Numbered from the stretch's first letter, positions 25,501-36,856 are shown. The stretch is DNA of 64,000 nt from Cymodocea nodosa (GCA_036874045.1 CM072346.1:15352001-15416000); one strand, 5' to 3'. The notes: generated by a model from the letters alone, not told the origin. A program made the numbers and translations.

Positions 25501-25877
25501 TGTATCCATTCACTCTTTTTTTAAAAAAAAAAGAAGGAAAAGAACAGCAACTCCGGCCAAACACCCAAGATCTCCGTCAAGTTCCGCTTCCATGCCGATC
25601 GGAGCACGTACTCCCCCCCCCCCCCCACCCCCCCCTCCTCCCCCACCTGGCAGCAATCGCATGGGATCACCCAAACAACAGCAAAGTAAAACAAGCTAGA
25701 ACTGGAGGGACCTCAACCAATTGTGGGATTGCAAATCGGACACGGAGTTTGTCAGAGGGAACAACTGGGGAAAATCCGACGAGGAGGAGGCGAGGGATTG
25801 GATCATACCTGCCACCCCCATCCGGACTCGAACGGGGACGCCGTCGGGAGCGTAGAATTGCAGATCGACGTCGGCAT
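19530..25877 (-). CDS. SMO2: Sterol 4-alpha-methyl oxidase, SMO2 type
   Basis: A membrane-bound di-iron oxygenase of the endoplasmic reticulum that removes a C4 methyl group from 4-monomethyl sterols in plant sterol synthesis. Seven exons: 25877-25809, 22669-22532, 21844-21699, 21569-21450, 21360-21148, 21016-20936 and 19602-19530, totalling 840 bases and 279 residues. The histidine motifs are HRALH, HSVHH and HDYHH, as the fatty-acid-hydroxylase family requires. Hydrophobic segments include FILHESVFFLSGLPF and IISQICFYLILEDFVFYW. The first exon encodes MPTSICNSTL...ESGWGWQ, matching the ESGW-YLITHFSEFQ join of other SMO2 proteins. The last exon encodes LFGTDKGFWKQK and stops at CKQS. The sequence resembles SMO2 more than SMO1. 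The outer exons are small and lie 3.1 kb and 1.3 kb from their neighbours, so they are easy to miss. An LTR fossil abuts the start region. Confidence 0.9.
20645..20770 (+). repeat. Diverged intronic repeat, copy 1
   Basis: A T-rich segment in the last SMO2 intron shares the order CATATCCA-ATAGCT-CC-TGGTTTC and a following T/C-rich tail with 22798-22920 in the first intron. It is probably a decayed dispersed repeat of unknown class. Confidence 0.35.
22798..22920 (+). repeat. Diverged intronic repeat, copy 2
   Basis: Partner of the segment at 20645-20770, in the same orientation and also within an SMO2 intron. It has no coding capacity. Confidence 0.35.
23400..25240 (-). mobile_element. Decayed RTE-like LINE in the first SMO2 intron
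   Basis: On the minus strand around 23650-23720 a reverse-transcriptase-like stretch reads DDLYMVFIDLEK, the catalytic-region signature of plant RTE-type LINEs. Degraded similarity continues downstream (NIGLYQGSTMSPYHF-like, about 23465-23545). Farther upstream on the same strand, 25048-25236 reads RWPVLGHRLVRLRDEF, also seen in plant LINE relics. Many stops and shifts interrupt it, so it is not functional. Boundaries are approximate. It lies antisense-neutral, in the same direction as SMO2. Confidence 0.6.
24555..24830. repeat. Tandem duplication of a 137-bp unit
   Basis: Two adjacent copies (24555-24691 and 24692-24830) share GATACCAATATTTTATACCT and the order of all following blocks, differing at roughly a tenth of sites by eye. 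It lies inside the LINE relic and most likely arose after insertion. Confidence 0.8.
25613..25640. repeat. C-rich tract
   Basis: A nearly pure cytosine run with single A and T interruptions, in the first SMO2 intron about 170 bases downstream of exon 1. Confidence 0.8.
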
Positions 25878-25942
25878 TCTCTTCCCCTCCTCCCAAGGAG
25901 AGATCGGAGACGAAGAGAGGGATTGGAACTGGAAGTTCTATT

Positions 25943-26350
25943 CGATATGAACCGACCGTTTTACGGGCCTGGGTTATTGGGTTGGCCAGGTGGCTTTGTC
26001 CGTTTAAGAGTCCATTATTAGGAAATTTATTTCAGTGTAATAAAGTGGTAGGTTCCGATTTAAACATCGTAACGAGAGTCTAAAGTATTATAAGTAGCAA
26101 AGTTATCCTCCCGTTGGAGGGGAGACCAAGTTTTTTCCAAAATTTCACCTTGTTGAGAGAAGAATCTCTTACCTCAAGCTTAGTTCCCATAGGGAGGTGT
26201 TCCACCCTTGGTGAGGATCAAACGATTGCTTTGTCGACTTTGGTAGAACTGCAACCTCGACAACGATCCACTTCTCGATTCACTCAAGACGTGAAGTGAG
26301 GTGATCCGAACGTCTTCGACGAATTCGAGAAGAGATCTGAGATCGTATCA
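25943..26350 (+). repeat. 5' LTR of the gypsy fossil
   Basis: It begins CGATATGAACCG and ends CGTATCA, with the primer-binding site three bases further on. It pairs with 27813-28098. Confidence 0.85.
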
Positions 26351-27812
26351 ATTTGGTATCAAAGCCTATCGATCCGAGGGACGGCTTGGAGGCCGACGAA
26401 TTGCGTCAGATGCTGGCCGAACTCTCCTTGTCGGACAACGGCGAGAGGGGCAGGAGCATCGGTAGGTCATGATGGCGGTCTTGGACGTGGTCTGCTCACT
26501 GTCCGAGGTTCAAGGTAGCGACGGTTCCGACGGGGGCAGACTCGACCATGGGTCAGTCTCGCGTAGGCTATCGGAGGGAACTGTACGTTCATTGAGCAAG
26601 ACACTCCCAATGTTCAGTTCGTTCATTGCGTTCCAAACGGTCACTGGTGGAGGAATGTTCAAGGTAGTTGTCGAGGGGTGGTCATTGTGGTGTACGACAT
26701 CGTCATCGGGGTACAATGGTTTCGCCAGTTGGGGGCCATTCCTAATGGATTTGGACCAAAAGATTATGACCTTCCATTACAAGGAGCAGGAAGATACTTG
26801 GAAGGGACTCACCAACTCCTTAATTGAAGGGATATCAGCCATAGAATTGCGGATTTTCGTCGTTCAGCCTATCTGGATGGAGGACCTACGTGGGGAATGC
26901 AGCCAGGAAGGATATCTACAGAACCTCCGGAGGAAATGGGACTCCGGCCAGCCCAACACGACCAAATACAGTTTAGTAGATGGGCTCTTGCATTATAAAC
27001 ATCGCCTTGTGATCGACAACCAATCCCCGTTAAAATAAAAAATGTTACAGACAGGAATGCCATCAGACACCCACCGCAGGCCACATAGGATTTTTGTGAA
27101 AAAACGACTCTGTTGGAAAGGGATGAAGTCCGATATGAAAGCTTTCATCTGCAACTGTGACATCTGCTAACGAGCGAGCACATGCATCCCGCCGAGCTTC
27201 TACAACCATTACACTAGATTTCATTGAAGGGCTTCCTCCCATTCGGGGAGGTCTCTGTAATACTAGTGGTGGTCGATTGGTTAACAGAATATGGATATTT
27301 TCTTGTGTTGCGCCATCCTTATACCGCGGAGGGGGTAGCTAAGAAATTCATGGAACAGGTGGTTAAACTGCATGGGTTTCAGACCGAGACCTTATTTTTT
27401 TATAGAGTAACTTTTGGCAGAAGTTGATGCAGCAAACAACAGGCTCCACTTTGAACATGAGTACCGCTTACCATCCTTAGTTAGATGATGGCCAGATAGA
27501 AGTGCTGAATCACCAATCCTTACCAAAACTTGGTTCAGTTCCAATCTTTGCTACCATTCCGCCAATATGACCACTAGATCGTAGCCTGCAACACCCATCA
27601 CAACTACCACGGAGACACATGGTCTGTCGAGGCAACGAAGCTGAAACTGAATGGCTGATACAATAGGAAGAATCTAGTTTGGACGAAGCCAACTGAGAAA
27701 ACTTCCAAGAGTTGCAGCAAAAATGGGTTAAGCAAGTTGTTAACGTAGAGAGAGTTTTGTCACCGTCACTAACTTGACGTTGAGGACAACGTCGATCAGA
27801 AGGAGGGAGGAA

Positions 27813-28098
27813 TGATATGAACCGATCGTTTTACGGGCGTCAATGACTGAGTTATTGGGTTGGTGTCTTTGTCATCCGTTCAAGAGTCTATTATTAGAAA
27901 ATTCCACCTTCTCGAGAGAAGAATCTCTTGCCTCCAGCTTAGTTCCCGTGGGGAGGAGCTTCACCCTCAGTGAGGGCCAGACGATTGGTTTGCCGTCTTT
28001 GGTAGAACTGCAACTATAGGCCGACGATGATCCTCTTCTCGACGTAAGGCGATCCGAGCGACTCCGATGAATCTGAGAAGAGATCCAGTATCATATCA
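27813..28098 (+). repeat. 3' LTR of the gypsy fossil
   Basis: It begins TGATATGAACCG after a polypurine run and ends TCATATCA, next to the target-site copy CTATT. It is shorter than the 5' LTR. Confidence 0.85.
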
Positions 28099-28103
28099 CT
28101 ATT

Positions 28104-29493
28104 TATAGCGACCGCACGGAATCTTTTCGTCTCCTCTCTTGGTCTCTCTTGCGTCTGTGAGCGACAAAACTGAAGGTGTGTGAATGCACATACATATCTT
28201 CTACAAAAGAATGTGTGTTTAAATTTAATGATATGATGATAATCTCTTAATTTTAGAAAAAGAACATACGTAATCTATAACAAATAATATAATAAATGAC
28301 GAGGTCTATAAAATTTTTAATCAAAATAAAAAATCATATGATTTTTTAAGGAGTCTGAACATATATCAAAGGTTAAAAATTTACCGAAAGAGAACGAATG
28401 ATTAGCAGTGTAGGTGATATTTTATTTTATAAAATTAACTTCGATATTTTACGATCTGATGAGATTGTCTTGCTTGGTACGTGTAATGACAGAAGGAAAA
28501 ACAAACAACCAGTGTAGGGAATCATGGTTTTACCTGCTCTAATCCTGGATTAGGGAATCTTTGGTTGGTAGAATTGTATAATGACACCAAAGTGCTTGTG
28601 GAATTAATTTATTACTTCATCTAATACTTTGAGAATAAAGAAATACCACCTACGTCACTGTTGATGGTGTTATCGACAACTTGTTAATTGTTGTTTGTGA
28701 TTAGGGGCATATGGAGGAAGTCGCGTCTGATTCCGTGACGAAGGACTGATGGATATTTAAGACAAAGGAGTTGAAGGGTGCATATGGATCAAGTTTTAAA
28801 AAGACTTGGCAAATGCATGCATTGAGAGAAATATTTATAATTGTTGGGGTCATAGGGCTCATATGTATTCGACTTCTACCAACCGGGCAATTGCTTGAAT
28901 CATGCGAATTCTTTGTCCATTCTTTATTGCCCGATAGATTGATATGGAGAAAGGGGTGCGTCAACAACGATCTACCTGGCTTCACTCATCCTCTGGCCTA
29001 TTATTGTACGGCGAAGAGGGGTGAATTGAATCCAACATCGAGCACGCTCTTTCCTGCCATCTTGCATTTGAGTCTTTCATTTCATCACTTCATGATATCT
29101 AGACCGGCGGTAGAATACAATGTCTGAACCTGTTTCACCTCTACTCTGTTCTTTCTTTCACCTTTTTTCTTCGGCCAATCAATCAATTGAAGGGCCTTAT
29201 GCTATTATCAAACTTATTTCCGTATATTTCCTGACTGACTACATTTGAGGCCTCCCAAGGATGTCGACGAAGGCGCTGAGCTTCATTCAAAGGTCTGACA
29301 TACCTGTCACGGTAGGACGGGTTGTTGTGGCAGAATGGAAGGGTTTGGGTACAACCTTTCACAACTCTTCTTCAATCACAAACCAAGATGACGACCATAA
29401 GCAACCATTCCGGTATCCCTAGCAGGACAAACCATTTTTGACGCTGAGAAGTGTCGTAATTTTATTACCAAAACAAGAAATATCACTGTTTAG
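28104..29493. other. Intergenic region with no supported gene
   Basis: A 118-codon frame (28771-29127, plus) and a 94-codon frame on the other strand overlap here. Neither has a recognisable domain, and they shadow each other. I see no terminal repeats. Confidence 0.45.
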
Positions 29494-31283
29494 TCAACTG
29501 TACATTTCCGATTTGAGAACTCCAACATAAGGAAGGTTTCTGTAGAGCTCAGCAAAGTCCATGCCGTAGCCGACCACAAAACAGTCCGGACACTGCGAAA
29601 GCGGAGGGGGTTAATAAGTAAGTCACATTCGATACATCTGATACATGCCGCAGAAGCATTAAACTGAAACTAGGCATACGTACGTTGGCTTAAATCACAA
29701 CTAGAAAGCCCCATCAATTAAGAAAGATGGAATGAAAATAGAACAAAAATCAGGATAATTTACTCTTTAGAAGTTCTCTTACTATGTAGCAGCAGTGCAA
29801 CGTGCTGCACGTTCATTTCACAAAACAAAATAAATTCAAGTCTATTACCGCCATTAACAATCTTGAATTGCTATATATATTAAATAAGCCGATGCTTTTA
29901 TAACTTGGAATTTCACAAAACTCCACTGGCTCAAAGATATCTAAGAACACAAAAGTGAATAACATTCTAATGCAAGGAATTTTTAAAGAAGCTTCCTTCC
30001 AAATAAAATGGAAAATAAGTGAACAACATTCCCTTTCCCCAAACGAAAGGTGTCCAAACTAAGATGTTAAATTATAGGAGTCTCTTAACGGTAGAGTTAG
30101 TTAAATTTTGAGTCCAAATTTTAATCATTTGATTATTGAATGAACCAGAAATAGGTTTTCCAATATATTAAAGAATGTGAATGAACCAAAATCTATTAAG
30201 GAATTTGACCATAAGCTCACCTCAAATCCACGGTAGAACTTTCCATCCCCCACCAACTTCAAATGAACTTTTCGTCTTGAGGGTTTATCTAAGAAAGCAC
30301 AAACTGATACAGAAGACGCTCCCTTCGACTCGAAATGAGAAATGAGGCACGCCAGGGTATTCCCTGTGTCCACGATATCTTCCACCTGAAAGTTAGGACG
30401 AATTTTATGACACGTATAACTAACGCCATCAAATGAAAAGTCACAACTATCGATCAGAATTATATTTTAATAACACTATTTCCATCGTCACACTAATCTA
30501 GCTCCAGTGCAATTTGTGAAACATGATACAAATCAATCCTTACAAATTAAAAAGTAAGAACGAAGAACCAATCACTCTGCCAGTCACTTTGAAATGTCTT
30601 TTTTGGACCCTAGAAATCTAGCATTAACGTTGAGCTTGGCAATGAACGCAATAACAAGCACCAATAGCCACACAGATAGTCAACTCCTCATGAAATGCAA
30701 TAGCAAAAGCTTTCACAGAGAATGTCTACCGCAACAGGGGATACTAACTCTGTAATAATATCTTATAAATTTTATGACAGTTGTGAAATAGCATCCATCT
30801 TTCATGGTAATCATTTTCTTTCAAACTTTTTCTTCCTTAGAACGAGAAAATACGAATTTCGAAACTACATGCCCCAAGCGACGATTAAGAAAAAAAAAGG
30901 AATCCCTTACATGTATGCAGAACATAAAAATATAAAAATAAAGATCTGGAACGAACAACAAATCTCATTGCTGATGCTCTTACCAATATCACATGCTTTC
31001 CGGTGACATCCACCTTGACGTCGCAGGAGATCCTGGGCTTGCCACTGGAGACAGTCCCAGAGCCGTAGGATTCGACCCGAACAAAGTCGACAGAGACGGG
31101 GAGCTTGACCTTTCTGACAACGTCGGCAAGGAAAACGAAGGCTCCGGTGGCTACCCCGACGAAGACAACGGGAGTGCTAACACCCCGCAGGTCGCGATAG
31201 ACCTCGTCGGCAAGGTCGGAGACACGGGTGGAAACCTCCTCCTCCGTCCAGAGGACCCGAAGGATTCCGTCCTCGAGCAACAT
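29494..31283 (-). CDS. HGPT: Hypoxanthine (guanine) phosphoribosyltransferase
   Basis: A purine-salvage enzyme that joins hypoxanthine or guanine to PRPP, giving IMP or GMP. Three exons, 31283-30984, 30385-30221 and 29592-29494, make 564 bases and 187 residues with in-frame junctions. The PRPP-binding loop is EDIVDTG, formed just after the first splice junction. The N-terminal part has [19 protein letters not shown] and [10 protein letters not shown], as in bacterial and plant HPRTs. The C-terminus carries [20 protein letters not shown], the base-binding and flexible-loop end of the family. The length equals that of bacterial-type HPRT, and no transit peptide is visible, which suggests a cytosolic enzyme. 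All key motifs are present. Confidence 0.94.
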
Positions 31284-32094
31284 GCGGGACGAGCACCGAA
31301 AGGGAGCAAAACGAAAACCCTAGACCGAGGTGATGATGTACCTGCAGTAAAGAAAGTCGATTAAATAAGATAATCCCTTGGGAAATACATTCACGACGCT
31401 CTAAAAAAATGATTAATAGGTCTAAGGCATTCTATAAGTTAAACGAACCAGAAGATGCGTACAACAATAGGATAGTAGATCAAATTTAAGGGCTTTTCGG
31501 TAATGGTAGAAGCAAAATTAGAAAGGTAAAAGATAAGAATGTGATGAGAAATAACTTTGACTTTTGCCTATCTATAAATGCACAGATCGATCATCTTGAA
31601 TATCATAATCTACATTATCAACGCCCAACCAGATGCGTGACAGTAAAATAACATATAAAAATAATTAAATCGATGCGAATGTACAATACAACCACGTTTC
31701 TGTTCAATTCTCAGAAAATGCCGTGTAATGTACAATGAACGTCCATTAGGGTTGTAGTAGGTATGCACATCTGATTCTTGTCTTCTTCTCCATTTTGCAA
31801 CTTCCAGAAGGAAGGTTGGGGCCCAAGGTGGTGGTTGACCGATGACGATAGGTTGGATTTTTATTAAATAAATAATTTGTACTGGGTTATCTTCGGCCGG
31901 TGTTTGAAAAGGAAGGGTCGTGATTGATTTCGGACGCTTCGATCTTAAACATCAACCACCGTAAGACTATTGACGTCGGCACGTGACGCCATGCCTGCAC
32001 CCTCTCTTTTAAACCAACCCCTCCTTTCTTTTCTTCAACCGGACCATTCGAGCCAGCTCCTCAGCCTCCTTCCTGCCATCTTCCTCATCTCCCA
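31284..32094. other. Divergent intergenic region
   Basis: It lies between the HPRT start (minus) and the small plus-strand gene. It is AT-rich with a GC-richer end near 31930-32094. No further gene is seen. Confidence 0.45.
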
Positions 32095-32331
32095 ATGGAG
32101 GGTCTGATCCCGTACGTGTACAGGGCGATAGTTCGACGCCGGAGTGGTGGAGGCCAAGGCTCCTCCCTCCCGTGGTCCGTTTGTCAAAACGACTCCCCTT
32201 CCTCTTCCTATACCAGGCTGCCCGCGGGTGATTCCGGCAGGTTCTCTCCCGCCGACGTCGTTCACCACCTCTTCTCCCTACCTCCACAGCCGCCCGCCCA
32301 CCCTTCCGCCTCTCGCCGGGTCGTCAACTGA
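32095..32331 (+). CDS. Small MEGLIP-type plant protein of unknown function
   Basis: A 78-residue protein beginning MEGLIPYVYRAIV, a start shared by a group of short uncharacterised plant proteins. The middle (SPSSSYTRLPAGDSGRF) also matches the SYxRLPGDSGRF pattern I associate with that group. The remainder is Pro- and Ser-rich and probably disordered, with no membrane segment or signal peptide. It is a single exon with a GC-rich body against AT-rich flanks. A shorter overlapping frame on the minus strand is a shadow. I assign no function, and family membership is from memory. Confidence 0.68.
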   Translation: MEGLIPYVYRAIVRRRSGGGQGSSLPWSVCQNDSPSSSYTRLPAGDSGRFSPADVVHHLFSLPPQPPAHPSASRRVVN

Positions 32332-33146
32332 TCGTGCCAACTCCGCCGTCGCTGTTCTTGTCTCCTTCATGCAAATATCAATAATAAAGATGTGAGGTCT
32401 TCAAAGGATCCACACACCACATTATTGCCCCTTCTGTCCCTCAAGTTGTTGTAACTGTACGTTGAATGAAGAAGGAAAAATGTCCCTTCTTCTACCCAAT
32501 TGAAGAACAAAAGACATAAGTTTGCTTCCCAAGAATCAAGCGGTCGACTCACTTAGTTAATATATGCGACAATTACACCTGTTCTCTTAAAAATCTATCT
32601 GATCTCTCACGCTGCATGCGCTGCTCATGAAATACATACACCAACCACAAAACAAGAGGTTGCTCAACTTATTGCGTGCACGTAAGAATTTCCCAGGTAC
32701 GTAAGTGTGTATAAAATATCAAAAATTCCAGTTTCCTTGCTTACCGCCACCATCTGATGGTAACTTTGAAACCAGAAAGAGTAATTGATCTTGTACCGCT
32801 CAGCGGCAGAAACATGGATTATAGGGTGTAAAGGATAAGGAATAGATTAGTATTCATACACATCGATTTCTTTGCCACAATTCTTATCTAGATACTGCGC
32901 ACCTTCACCTTTACGGCCCAACCAATAGCCCAAGCTTCTGCTAACTTATCAGTCCAGATTTAAATCCCCCACATGCATGAAGGCCCATGGGCCAGCCTTA
33001 AATACTAAAGGCCCCTCCCTTTATGAATATATATATATATATATATATATAAACCGGCCAGCCACTTCGATCGATCTTGTTGTGTAACAGAAACCTTAAA
33101 ACCCGACGGGCGAAGGCTTAAACCCTAGAGAACGACACTTCCGGCG
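32332..33146. promoter_or_regulatory. MAM33 upstream region with TA run and TATA box
   Basis: A (TA)12 run at 33027-33050 passes directly into TATATAAACC, a usable TATA box about 95 bases before the MAM33 start codon. The rest of the stretch is unremarkable. Confidence 0.55.
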
Positions 33147-35061
33147 ATGGCATTCTTTCGCGCTGCCCTCCTGAGGGCTGCGGCGTCCAACTCTCCCTCG
33201 CTCGCATCGAGGACCGTCGGCAGGCGAGCATGCTACAGCTCCGCCGCTGTCCTCCGTCCCGGGCCCCGTGGAATCGTCCCCCGATTCGGTATGGCGCGCG
33301 GCGACTCTAGGCTCTGCACCATGGCCCGTGATTCCATCCTTCTCCGCGTCATCAACGATGAGATCAAGTGCGCCGAGGAATCTGACGACCATAACCAGGT
33401 CTTCCTTCTCTCTTTTTCTCTCTATATCTTCTTATGCCTTTCTCTGTCGAGTGCTTACTTAATTGTCTCGAATTTACCTGTTTTATTTGGAATTTTTTAG
33501 TAAAGGATCTTTTTTAGAAATTCATGCCCATGTTCGAAATCTGTATGCCAATTCGTACGTAGCATTTGTCACTTGAATGTTTGGTGGTAACTGGGTAGTT
33601 TTTATGTGATTTAAATTGTTCCAAACGTACATTGACCAGTATTTAGTATTACAATTCCTACAACGCAATCAATATTATGCTCATTGTCCAATTCTCAACT
33701 CTTTATTCCGTAAACAACGGAAATTTGAAACATTTGATCGACCATTACTAAAGGTAGAAAACTGCAAATGGAACAACAAGTCGCAAGTTAATTATTAAGG
33801 TGAGGGGATGTCAGATGCCAATCTTCATTTTTTTTCGTGATTTCTTTCTGTTCGATGTTAATTTTGCTCTTATGTCTAATATCATGATATCTCATTCGTT
33901 CTTCCTATTTTTTGCTACGTTTATCTTTTAACATGCACCATCTTTTATGGCTTGACCAAAGCACCATCTTCGCTAAATGATAGATTTCGCATTAGATTTC
34001 AGTACAAGCATGGTAAGCTTGTGCCAAAGTGTCAGTCGGCAATACATGTCGTTCAGTACATTCAAGAAGAAGTACTCTCTATCATGGTATTCTTGAGAAG
34101 TATTTTCTTGCATAAGACAATTTTTAAATTGTGACTGGTGTAAGATTTTATGTTTACATATTCTGCTTTGGTGGATGCGTATTTTGTTTTTGTTTTTTTT
34201 GTGTTGAAGTTGTTGACGAAACTGCGTAGTTTACATTTTTTTATTCATCTAGATATGGGATTAATATTTTCCTCCTCTTTTCAGTTTCTCTCGGATGGAA
34301 ACACTCGTTTAATACTTTAAGAGATTTCCCTTTTCATAATCTACAGAATTTTTGGTGTTAGTTGGTTTGTATTATTTTGGCATTTACTTTGAAATAATTC
34401 ATGGCCCATGTGCTTAAGAATTAATTGTACTAATCTCATTGTTTTCATCTTTCTAGCAGGTTATCGAGAGACCAGACAATTTTCCATTTGGTATTAAGGA
34501 TGAACATGGCACCAACACCATTGTTCTCACCCGAAACTTCCATGGTGAGGATGTCGAAGTGGTTGTATCCATGCCTAGCATCGTAACAGGTGATAACCCG
34601 GATGTTGATGGTGGCGGTGGTGATGGGGACCAGGAAGATGAAGGACCTGTGCAATCTAGCATTCCATTAATTATCAAGGTCTCGAAAGGGAGTGTGCCAA
34701 GCCTTGAATTCTGTTGTACCGCCTATGCCGATGAGATTGGCATCGACAGCCTTGCCGTGAAAGAAGGGGAAAGTACAGAGGAAGATCTTGCATATGAAGG
34801 GCCTGAATTCTCGTAAGGAATTTTTCTGTTCGACAGTCATGATTTTGTCACCGTGAATTGTAAGTTGTTCAATTCTCTTATCTTGTTCATTATGATTTCA
34901 GGGATCTTGACGAGAACCTTCAGAAAGCTTTTCACAAGTATCTTGAAATAAGGGGCATATCGCCCGGCACAACCAACTTCTTGCATGAATACATGCTTAA
35001 CAAGGACAGCCAAGAGTACTTACAGTGGCTGAAGAACTTGAAGAGCTTCATCAGTAAGTAA
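33147..35061 (+). CDS. MAM33: MAM33/p32 family mitochondrial matrix protein
   Basis: An acidic mitochondrial matrix protein of the p32/gC1qR family, which forms doughnut-shaped trimers and is linked to mitochondrial translation and respiration. Three exons, 33147-33398, 34460-34812 and 34902-35061, give 765 bases and 254 residues. The N-terminus is an Ala- and Arg-rich mitochondrial presequence (MAFFRAALLRAAASN, then RTVGRRACYSS). The conserved core begins RPDNFPFGIKDEHGTNTIVL and has an acidic loop (GDNPDVDGGGGDGDQEDEG). It ends with a C-terminal helix pair (LDENLQKAFHKYLEIRGISP, then FLHEYMLNKDSQEYLQWLKN). The first intron is 1.06 kb and its donor is GTCTTC, GT but otherwise weak. It looks intact. 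Confidence 0.93.
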
Positions 35062-36856
35062 AGCCGGTCGATTCATAGAGATAGCCTTATGTTGGAGGGA
35101 AGGTTCAAATAAGAAAGAACGCCTGAAGGCCCATTTTTCTGCAATTAATTATGCATGCATCATGAAATTCGTTTACGATCTGCATGCAACATGTACTTCA
35201 ATGATTGAAAAAGAACAAAGCGTACTACTTTCTTTCCCCCTTCGTATCTCTGAGGTAGTTGTTGTATAATCAGAAGGGAGTGTGGAGCGATTTCCTAATG
35301 GACGTTGTGGACTTTCGTTTTACTGAATGAAAAAGAAAAATAGACCTTTTTGTTTCAACGGACCATCACTCTGGACCTCTGGAAGGATATGGTTGGAACG
35401 AATTTTAGAAGGGTATGGAGATCTTTTTCTCCTTAGCGTTCCTGGGGAATGTGTGAAGCCGATGTTGGAAACTGTTTACGCTTACGTATGGATTTCGTGT
35501 GTTTGAAAACTGTTCTTGCTACTCCAATGTTGTGCAGTGAAATGCACTGGAGTAACAGGTTTCTAAAGGCAGCTTATGTATATTGTTGGATGCAACACCA
35601 ACAAAGAATCCTGGAAATGACGACAACAACAATTTATCGACGATTAAAATAAATATGTAGTTATATAGACATTAAGGAGTTTGTACATATGGAAAATTTT
35701 GAGAGATCTTAAGACATGGAAAGTTTTGAGAGATCTTGTAAAAGGAAATGGGAGAAAAAGATTTTTCAATACGAAGAAAAGGTTTTCCAAGCTTACGGAT
35801 CTCACCCCCTCCGCAAGCTCGCCGGAAACTGTCGTCCGCCGAACCCGACGCCACCATTCCCGACTCGCAAAGCCTTCGAACATCTGTCGTTGGTAAATCG
35901 GCCATCGCATCGCCCGAAGCCGCTTCCTCCTTCCTCCTTCCTCCTTCTGTCGCGTCGCCCCCCACTTCCTCCTTCCGTCAGTGTGTGTGGTCGCCATCTC
36001 CGTCGCTGGTAATCCCCTCACCCGATTTATTTGCATTTCCTCTGTGCAATCAGTACTCTGTGAAGGTTGCATTTATTTGATAAACCCAACTGATTTATGT
36101 GTCGATTGATTTGTTGCGAACTTGTTTCCGACATATTTGGGTTTATCTGTCGATTTATTTGTTACCTGTGGCTAACAGCTCTTGGCTGGGTTTATTTGAG
36201 GAAGATGTTATTCGTAGCAGATCTGTGTAGAGCTCTCGGTTGGATTTACTTTCGTGAGATCGGTTGGGTTTATTGTTTCGACTGTTTTTCTTTTTGGTGT
36301 TTTATTAGCTGCGTGCATTAGATCTTATTAGATCATTTCCAATGCATTTTGAAGGGTTGTTGGCAGTCAAATAATTGGGTTCGGTAGTTGCATTTCATAG
36401 TTGGGTTCTCCTAAAATAGTTGTGTTCAATAGTTTGATTTTTTGTGTGCATAGTTGGGTTGCATTTTTTTGCATAATTCTAGACTGTAATCTGTTACCTG
36501 TAGGATAATTGGTTTTTTTAGCTTATTAGTTAGGCAATACCATAGTTTAGTAGTAGGATGGTAATAGTTATTAGATCGCAGGGAGGCTGCTGGTTGATTT
36601 TATGGGTTATCTAACATAGGGACTTTGTGGGTGGATTTTTACTCTATTGTAAAAGCAAAACAATGCATTTTGTTTTGAAACAAAAACTTTGGTTTCATGA
36701 AAAAATGTTTGTCAGATGTTGCCATTTTAAAATCGATGGAAATATGAAAAATCTCCCTACAAGATTTTGCAAAGCAATCATTTTCAATTTTTCTCCCTTT
36801 GGTAAAATGGAAAATTTAATTTGAATTCCGAGGCTGGAATATATAATTCAAAGATG
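35062..36856. other. Intergenic region with a CG-rich leader-like island
   Basis: A direct repeat of about 26 bases containing GTTTTGAGAGATCTT lies at 35692-35742. It is followed by a C- and CG-rich island (35790-36010) that looks like the leader or first exon of a plant gene or transposon. No frame in it carries a domain. The rest is T-rich. Confidence 0.4.

Larger units (their letters stand above)
25943..28098 (+). mobile_element. Broken Ty3/gypsy LTR retrotransposon
   Basis: A fossil LTR element with identical 5-base target duplications (CTATT at 25938-25942 and 28099-28103). The 5' LTR is 25943-26350. It is followed by a primer-binding site resembling the initiator-Met tRNA complement (TGGTATCAAAGCC, from 26354). 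The 3' LTR is 27813-28098, preceded by a purine-rich tract. Between them are remnants recognisable as protease-end, RNase H/zinc-finger and integrase parts of a gypsy polyprotein. Most of the polyprotein is missing and the element is clearly dead, with many breaks. The two LTRs differ in length and at scattered sites, so the insertion is not very recent. Its left end lies 66 bases upstream of the SMO2 start codon. Confidence 0.88.

Noticed and set aside
25696-25896. A separate minus-strand gene starting MGGGEENADVDLQF
   Set aside because: It is the wrong frame of SMO2 exon 1. The alternate frame gives MPTSICNS...ESGWGWQ, which splices in phase to the rest of SMO2.
28701-29127. Overlapping 94- and 118-codon frames on opposite strands
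   Set aside because: Neither contains a recognisable domain, they overlap each other, and the composition is that of intergenic sequence.
35644-36080. Overlapping frames of 97-142 codons on both strands
   Set aside because: All come from one CG-rich low-complexity island, with no domain and no consistent exon structure. I kept only the island itself as an observation.
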